From the NCBI RefSeq assembly GCF_039542305.1, contig NZ_BAABHW010000001.1:558001-622000 (forward strand): DNA of 64,000 bases, written 5' to 3'. Within the stretch, counting starts at the first letter, position 1. Every line of letters begins with the position of its first letter. Of this stretch, positions 59,485 through 64,000 are shown one piece after another. A model generated the notes under the pieces. It did no database searches. It was given only the letters and a program-made list of their open reading frames with translations, and was not told the DNA's origin. Source of the DNA: Roseibacterium beibuensis. GTDB taxonomy: Bacteria; Pseudomonadota; Alphaproteobacteria; Rhodobacterales; Rhodobacteraceae. Made by a program: the position numbers and the translations under genes.

Positions 59485-60068
59485 TCGGTGTCCCTTTGTT
59501 TCAAGTCGCAGGCGAGGGCGGCCAAAACCTGTTCGGCGGCGGCCTTGCCGTCGGTGTCGCCCGTATCCAGCGCGGCGTGCAGGTAGAGCCCGTCGATCAG
59601 CCCCACGAGTCGTTCGGCGATTGCGGGGGCGCGATCGCCCGCGCGCGGGCGCAGTTCATGGACAAGGTTCGACCGCAGTCGGCGCTGATAGACCGTCAGG
59701 AGACGGCGCGCACCGGCGTCGGTCAGCGCCAGAACGTAGAAATTCAGCCATGCAGCGACCACTTCGTGCCGAAAGTTCGAGGGGCCGAAACTTGCGCGGA
59801 TCAACGCTTCCAACCGGTCTTCGGGCCGTTTCGCGGCGACAAGGGCGCCGCGCACCTCGGCCCCGTAGACCGTCAGGATCGAGCGCATCGCCGCAAGGAA
59901 CATCTGGTCCTTGCCCTTGAAATAATGGAACGCCAGCGCCGGCGACACGCCTGCGCGCTTCGCGATCTGGCCGACCGTGACATTCAACGATCCGCGTTCA
60001 CCGATCTCGTGGATCGCGGCGTCCACCAGTTCCTCTCGCCGGATCGCTTCCATTCCGATTTTAGGCAT
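59481..60068 (-). CDS. betI: Choline-responsive repressor BetI
   Basis: A 195-residue TetR-family regulator. The helix-turn-helix VTVGQIAKRAGVSPALAFHYF near residues 28-50 matches BetI. I start at ATG 60068 (MPKIGMEAIRREELV). BetI represses the bet genes in the absence of choline; a perfect inverted repeat lies 40 bases upstream, in the gap shared with the choX gene. Confidence 0.92.
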   Translation of the reverse strand: MPKIGMEAIRREELVDAAIHEIGERGSLNVTVGQIAKRAGVSPALAFHYFKGKDQMFLAAMRSILTVYGAEVRGALVAAKRPEDRLEALIRASFGPSNFRHEVVAAWLNFYVLALTDAGARRLLTVYQRRLRSNLVHELRPRAGDRAPAIAERLVGLIDGLYLHAALDTGDTDGKAAAEQVLAALACDLKQRDTE

Positions 60069-60107
60069 TTTCTCACCAATTGCTTGCAATCACGGACCTA
60101 AGGCGTT

Positions 60108-60127
60108 TTGATTGACTCATCAATCAA
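60108..60127. promoter_or_regulatory. BetI operator
   Basis: TTGATTGA-CTCA-TCAATCAA is a perfect eight-base inverted repeat with a four-base spacer between betI and choX. It resembles the TTGATTG-type sites bound by BetI in other bacteria. Its position lets BetI control both the bet operon and the choline transporter. Confidence 0.7.
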
Positions 60128-60223
60128 TAAAAATCCGGATGTGCCGCTTGCACCGATGCCAAGCGGGTGGTCAACTCCGCGCCGGAAAGACGAAACGAAC
60201 AAAAACACAAGGGAGTGTTCCAA

Positions 60224-61153
60224 ATGATCCGCCTCACCACCGCCACCGCCATTGCCGCGCTGGTCGCCGCCCCGGCCATGGCCGACTGCGACAGCGTCAC
60301 CTTCTCCGACGTGGGCTGGACCGACATCACCGCCACCACGGCGGCCACGACCGTCGTGCTGGAGGCGTTGGGCTACGAGACCGAGACGCTGGTCCTGTCG
60401 GTGCCCGTCACCTACACCTCGCTGGCCGAAGGGGATGTGGACATCTTCCTTGGCAACTGGATGCCGACGATGGAGGCAGACATCGCGCCCTATCGGGAGG
60501 CCGGCACCGTCGACACGGTCCGCGCCAACCTCGAAGGGGCGAAATACACGCTGGCCACCAACGCGGCGGGCGCCGCCCTCGGGATCGGGGATTTCGCCGA
60601 CATCGCGGGTGCGGTCGAGGCCCTCGACGCCGAGATCTACGGGATCGAGCCCGGGAATGACGGCAACCGCCTGATCATGGACATGATCGAGGCCAACGCC
60701 TTTGGCCTCGGGGATGCCGAGTTCGAGGTGGTCGAAAGCTCGGAGCAGGGCATGCTGGCGCAGGTCGCGCGCGCCAATGATCGCGATGAGCCGATCATCT
60801 TCCTCGGCTGGGAGCCCCATCCGATGAACGCAAATTTCGAGATGACCTACCTGACGGGTGGTGACGACTGGTTCGGCCCCGACCTGGGGGGCGCGACCGT
60901 CTATACGAACACCCGTGCCGGTTATGTCGAGGAATGCCCGAACGTGGGCGCGCTGCTGAACAACCTCCAGTTCACGCTGGCCATGGAAAACGAGATCATG
61001 GGCGCGATCCTGAACGATGGAGAGGACCCGTCCGACGCCGCGCGTGCGTGGATGGCCGGCAATCCCGACCTCGTGATGGGCTGGCTCGACGGCGTGACCA
61101 CGATCGACGGCGGCGATGCAGCAGCAGCCGTCAGCGAGGCGCTCGGCCTTTGA
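60224..61153 (+). CDS. choX: Choline/betaine ABC transporter substrate-binding protein ChoX
   Basis: A 309-residue periplasmic binding protein of the ProX/ChoX type with a signal peptide (about 1-19, AMADC). Aromatic box-type stretches include VGWTDITATTA, FLGNWMPTM and FLGWEPHPMN. It should bind choline or glycine betaine. GGGAGTG lies seven bases before ATG 60224. It is divergent from betI. The permease and ATPase genes are not adjacent; two other genes intervene. Confidence 0.9.
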   Translation: MIRLTTATAIAALVAAPAMADCDSVTFSDVGWTDITATTAATTVVLEALGYETETLVLSVPVTYTSLAEGDVDIFLGNWMPTMEADIAPYREAGTVDTVRANLEGAKYTLATNAAGAALGIGDFADIAGAVEALDAEIYGIEPGNDGNRLIMDMIEANAFGLGDAEFEVVESSEQGMLAQVARANDRDEPIIFLGWEPHPMNANFEMTYLTGGDDWFGPDLGGATVYTNTRAGYVEECPNVGALLNNLQFTLAMENEIMGAILNDGEDPSDAARAWMAGNPDLVMGWLDGVTTIDGGDAAAAVSEALGL

Positions 61154-61824
61154 GGCAAATTTACCGCGCAACCGAAGGGCCTGCCGATTGGCGGGCCCTT
61201 CTGGCTGATCCCGCGAAGCAATGGCGCGCGGGGTACTCTGCCATGGCCGCTGCCCAATGCTGGGAGGCCGGCTTTCCGCCTGAGGTCGCGGCCCTTTGCG
61301 GCGATCAAACAGAGCTTCAACTGGCGTTGGTCGAGCACAAGGTGCCGATGCCGGGAAAAGGTTTCCCCTCGCAATGTGATGTCTTCGCGCTGGTCCATGC
61401 GGATGGCCGCGACATGGCCGTCGCGGTCGAGGCCAAGGTTGCCGAACCCTTCGGTCCCACTATCGGAGAGTGGCTGGGTGAGACGCCGTCGCTGAACAAG
61501 CTGGAAAGGATAGACACTATCGCCGGTTGGCTTGGTCTGGACGCGCCAGATCCGACTTTGCGCTACCAGCTTTTTCATCGCTGTGCGGCGGCCATCGTCG
61601 AAGCGCGCCGGTTTCGCCGCCCCGTCGCCGGAATGATCGTGCATTCCTTCAGCCAGAGTTTCCACTGGTTGCCGGATTTCCAGGCTTTCGCCGCCGCCCT
61701 TGGTCTCGACCTGGGGGCGGCTGAGGCCGGGGACGTGGCCTTGCCGGACGGACTCGTTCTGCGCTTGGGATGGGCCAAGGGCGACGGAATATTTCTGGCC
61801 GACCTGACAGGGGCAGGCACGTAA
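61150..61824 (+). CDS. Conserved protein coupled to choX (possible DUF6946-type)
   Basis: A 224-residue soluble protein of unknown function, with KQWRAGYSAMAAAQCWE, GKGFPSQCDVFAL and KVAEPFGPTIGEWL segments. I place its start at a TTG at 61150 that overlaps the choX stop (TTGA), because the conserved-looking N-terminus begins there and no ATG is available before residue 27. I think it resembles a DUF6946-type family but cannot confirm this. No signal peptide is seen. Confidence 0.65.
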   Translation: MRQIYRATEGPADWRALLADPAKQWRAGYSAMAAAQCWEAGFPPEVAALCGDQTELQLALVEHKVPMPGKGFPSQCDVFALVHADGRDMAVAVEAKVAEPFGPTIGEWLGETPSLNKLERIDTIAGWLGLDAPDPTLRYQLFHRCAAAIVEARRFRRPVAGMIVHSFSQSFHWLPDFQAFAAALGLDLGAAEAGDVALPDGLVLRLGWAKGDGIFLADLTGAGT

Positions 61825-61835
61825 TGTCCGTTGCC

Positions 61836-62462
61836 CTACACCTCATCCAGCAGTGCGTCATCCAGTTCGACGGCGCGCTTGGCGGCCGGACGGTTCGTGA
61901 TGCGGGCCACGTACTCTGCGAAACCGGGGCGTTCGGGCAGGGTTCCGAACTGCAAGCCCCAGGCGATCTGGCTGCCGAGATAAACATCGACTGCCGAAAA
62001 GGCTTCTCCCAGGATATGTTTTCGACCGTCTTCCAGCAGGTGTTCCAGCGTCGCCGCCACCGCCGTCAGGCTGCCCCAGCCGACGCGCCGGTAAATCTGC
62101 GGGTCGTCGGTTTCCACTTCCAGCGAGGCGACGCTGACCGCCGGGTCCACGGCGCCCGCGCCGAAGAAAAGCCAGCGATAGTAGGCTCCGCGCTCGGGCG
62201 TTCCCGGCGGAGGCGCGAGCCCCGCCTGCGGCGCGAGATCGGCCATATGGGCGCAGATCGCGGCGACCTCGGTAATCACCATGCCCCGGTCGATCAGCGT
62301 GGGCACCTTGCCCATGGGGTTGATCGCCCGGTATTCGCGCGACTTCATCTCGTCCCCATAGCGCATGACCTTGACCTCGTAGGGCAGGGCGGCTTCCTCC
62401 ATCATCCAGCGGGCGATACGCCCGCGCGACATGGGATGCGTGTAGAGCGTAAGGTCGGACAT
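61836..62462 (-). CDS. Glutathione S-transferase
   Basis: A 208-residue GST. The thioredoxin-like N-domain has LTLYTHPMSRGRIARWMMEE with the catalytic Ser/Tyr region and AINPMGKVPTLIDRGMVITEVAAI holding the glutathione-binding cis-Pro and Glu-Val. A helical C-terminal domain follows. I start at ATG 62462; the longer frame overlaps the choW promoter and start. It lies on the opposite strand between choX and choW, which is unusual for this transporter. Confidence 0.88.
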   Translation of the reverse strand: MSDLTLYTHPMSRGRIARWMMEEAALPYEVKVMRYGDEMKSREYRAINPMGKVPTLIDRGMVITEVAAICAHMADLAPQAGLAPPPGTPERGAYYRWLFFGAGAVDPAVSVASLEVETDDPQIYRRVGWGSLTAVAATLEHLLEDGRKHILGEAFSAVDVYLGSQIAWGLQFGTLPERPGFAEYVARITNRPAAKRAVELDDALLDEV

Positions 62463-62539
62463 AAAGACACCTCCGGGCTGGACTGGCCTCAGCCTGCGCC
62501 CTTTGACCGGGGCGCGACAAGACAAAAGGACACCGCCGG

Positions 62540-63496
62540 ATGCTGAGCTGGGTGACGGAGTGCGAGACACCCGAGGATACCGAGGGGTTAGGGCCGCTTG
62601 GATACCTGACCGAGTGCAAGATCCGCATCGGGGACGCGGCCGAGGCCGGGTTCGACTGGCTGCAAGCGAACGGTTCAGCGGTGTTCGACTGGATCTCGGA
62701 TTTCCTCGACCTGATGATCGAGGCAATCCTGACCCTGCTGCAGGAGCCGCCGAATACCGGCTGGATCCGCGATGTGGGGCGTGGTGAAGAAGTTTACCTG
62801 TATCCGCCCGATCTGCATGCGATCCTGATCATCGCGATCCTGACCGGGATCGCATGGTGGCTTCACCGGGGCTGGAAAGTACCGATGCTGGTGGCGGTCG
62901 GGTTCCTGTTCATCGTGAACCAAGGCTATTGGGAAGAAACCACCGAGAGCCTGACGCTGGTCCTGTCGGCCTGCGTGGTCTGCATGGGGTTGGGCGTGCC
63001 CATCGGCATTGCAGCCGCCCACCGACCGCGCCTCTATGCCGGGATGCGGCCCGTTCTGGACTTGATGCAGACGCTGCCGACCTTCGTCTATCTGATCCCG
63101 GCCATCGTGTTTTTCGGAATCGGCATGGTGCCGGGCCTGATCGCGACGGTGATCTTCGTGCTGCCCGCGCCGATCCGCCTGACACATCTGGGCATCTCGT
63201 CCACCCCGCAATCCCTGGTTGAGGCGGGGCAGGCCTTTGGCGCAACACCAAGGCAGTTGTTGTGGAAAGTGGAGCTGCCCTATGCCTTGCCGCAGATCAT
63301 GACCGGTCTGAACCAGACCATCATGCTGTCGCTCTCGATGGTCGTGATCGCCGCGCTGGTGGGGGCCGATGGCCTTGGCGTGCCCGTCGTACGCGCGCTC
63401 AACCGCGTCGATACGGGGCTTGGCTTTGAATCCGGCTTCATCATCGTGGTGGTGGCCATCATCCTGGATCGTCTCTTGAGGGTGCGCACGAAATGA
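62540..63496 (+). CDS. choW: Choline/betaine ABC transporter permease ChoW
   Basis: A 318-residue ProW/ChoW-type permease. An amphipathic N-terminal region of about 85 residues precedes at least six hydrophobic helices (AILIIAILTGIAWWLH and so on). LGVPIGIAAAHRPRLYAGMRPVLDLMQTLPTFVYLIP is the family signature region, and GADGLGVPVVRALN the coupling part. Its stop overlaps the choV ATG. Confidence 0.92.
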   Translation: MLSWVTECETPEDTEGLGPLGYLTECKIRIGDAAEAGFDWLQANGSAVFDWISDFLDLMIEAILTLLQEPPNTGWIRDVGRGEEVYLYPPDLHAILIIAILTGIAWWLHRGWKVPMLVAVGFLFIVNQGYWEETTESLTLVLSACVVCMGLGVPIGIAAAHRPRLYAGMRPVLDLMQTLPTFVYLIPAIVFFGIGMVPGLIATVIFVLPAPIRLTHLGISSTPQSLVEAGQAFGATPRQLLWKVELPYALPQIMTGLNQTIMLSLSMVVIAALVGADGLGVPVVRALNRVDTGLGFESGFIIVVVAIILDRLLRVRTK

Positions 63497-64000
63497 CCGC
63501 TGTCCGCTTCAACGAGGTCTGCATCATGTTCGGGCCCCATCCCGCGCCCGCACTGGCGATGGCGGATGAGGGGCAAAGCCGGGCCGAGATCCAGTCTGAA
63601 ACCGGTCATGTGCTGGGCGTGCATGATTGTTCTCTCGAGGTGGCCGAGGGCGAGATCCTTGTCCTCATGGGCCTTTCCGGGTCCGGCAAATCGACCCTGC
63701 TGAGGGCGGTGAACGGATTGAACCCCGTCGCGCGCGGATCGGTGGAGGTGTCCGCCGACGGGCGCATGGTCAACGTGACCGGGGCAAAGGGGGCGGCGCT
63801 GCGCCGGTTGCGCCAAAACACGGTGGCCATGGTGTTCCAGCAATTCGGCCTGCTGCCCTGGCGCACGGTGCGCGAGAACGTGGGGCTCGGCCTGGAACTG
63901 GCCGGCCTGTCCACCAGCGCGCGGGCTGCGGCGGTTGACCGGCAACTCAGCCTCGTCGGCCTGTCGGATTGGGCCGAGCGCAAGGTGGGCGAGCTGTCGG
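63493..64000 (+). CDS. choV: Choline/betaine ABC transporter ATPase ChoV (5' part)
   Basis: The gene starts at ATG 63493 (overlapping the choW stop as ATGA) and runs off the right edge after about 169 residues. The visible part is a ProV/ChoV-type ABC ATPase: Walker A LMGLSGSGKSTLLRA, and the Q-loop MVFQQFGLLPWRTV. The signature motif is only just beginning (VGELS) at the edge; Walker B and any CBS domains lie outside. Confidence 0.9.
   Translation, partial: MTAVRFNEVCIMFGPHPAPALAMADEGQSRAEIQSETGHVLGVHDCSLEVAEGEILVLMGLSGSGKSTLLRAVNGLNPVARGSVEVSADGRMVNVTGAKGAALRRLRQNTVAMVFQQFGLLPWRTVRENVGLGLELAGLSTSARAAAVDRQLSLVGLSDWAERKVGELS

Noticed and set aside
1..64000. tRNA or rRNA genes, CRISPR arrays, insertion sequences, prophage
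   Set aside because: I saw no regular spacer repeats, transposase motifs, terminal inverted repeats or structural RNA landmarks anywhere in the window.

Overview
The window is one contiguous, GC-rich stretch of an alphaproteobacterial chromosome. It is most likely from the Rhodobacterales (Roseobacter/Paracoccus-type). I infer this from a complete sox thiosulfate-oxidation cluster with soxCD, an ALA-synthase type hemA, a C-P lyase locus with a DUF1045-type gene, an L-malyl-CoA lyase/malate thiokinase cluster, and betIBA next to a choline-type ABC transporter. I saw no rRNA, tRNA, CRISPR array, prophage or insertion sequence. Genes are tightly packed, with many ATGA/GTGA/TGATG stop-start overlaps.

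Layout. 1-2.7 kb: end of a tctA-type permease gene, a LysR regulator, a TrmO-like gene and a carboxymuconolactone decarboxylase-like gene. 2.7-21.5 kb: a large phosphonate island. phnF lies divergent to phnG-H-I-J-(alpha/beta hydrolase)-K-L-N, followed by a convergent DUF1045 2H-phosphoesterase gene, phnM1, a second phnM paired with a TIM-barrel isomerase gene, phnD-C-E1-E2, a hexapeptide acetyltransferase, an FAD oxidoreductase, a PfkB sugar kinase and an FAH-family hydrolase. No phnP is visible; the DUF1045 protein is the best candidate to replace it. 21.5-36.4 kb: soxT-soxR-soxS divergent from soxVWXYZABCDEF, then a DUF302 gene translationally coupled to hemA, then a second YeeE/YedE (SoxT-like) gene.

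36.3-40.0 kb: a minus-strand operon of GT2, lipid-A-biosynthesis N-terminal-domain protein, GT39 and PAP2 phosphatase, probably for cell-envelope glycolipid modification. 40.1-48.1 kb: a DUF2083/XRE regulator divergent from sga-mcl-mtkA-mtkB-hydratase-CoA transferase, a cluster for glyoxylate/malyl-CoA and probably mesaconyl- or itaconyl/citramalyl-CoA metabolism. 48.2-51.6 kb: hydantoinase, VOC protein, Asp/Glu-hydantoin racemase and DapA-like aldolase. 51.8-56.3 kb: phosphomannomutase, then a membrane protein, MoxR ATPase and VWA/metallopeptidase-like trio. 56.3-64 kb: betA-betB-betI divergent from choX, with an unknown gene coupled to choX, a GST, and choW-choV (choV runs off the window).

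How the genes work together. PhnDCE should import phosphonates, PhnGHIJKLM would cleave the C-P bond, and PhnN plus a cyclic-phosphate hydrolase would lead to PRPP; candidate Pho boxes and a PhnF site suggest phosphate control. In the periplasm SoxXA, YZ, B and CD oxidise thiosulfate completely, SoxV/W/S keep thiols reduced, and three ATTC-N8-GAAT-like sites mark likely SoxR operators. HemA may help supply haem for the many c-type cytochromes. BetA and BetB convert choline taken up by ChoXWV to glycine betaine under BetI, whose likely operator is a perfect 8-bp inverted repeat.

All product calls come from reading the translations and context by eye; no database search was run.
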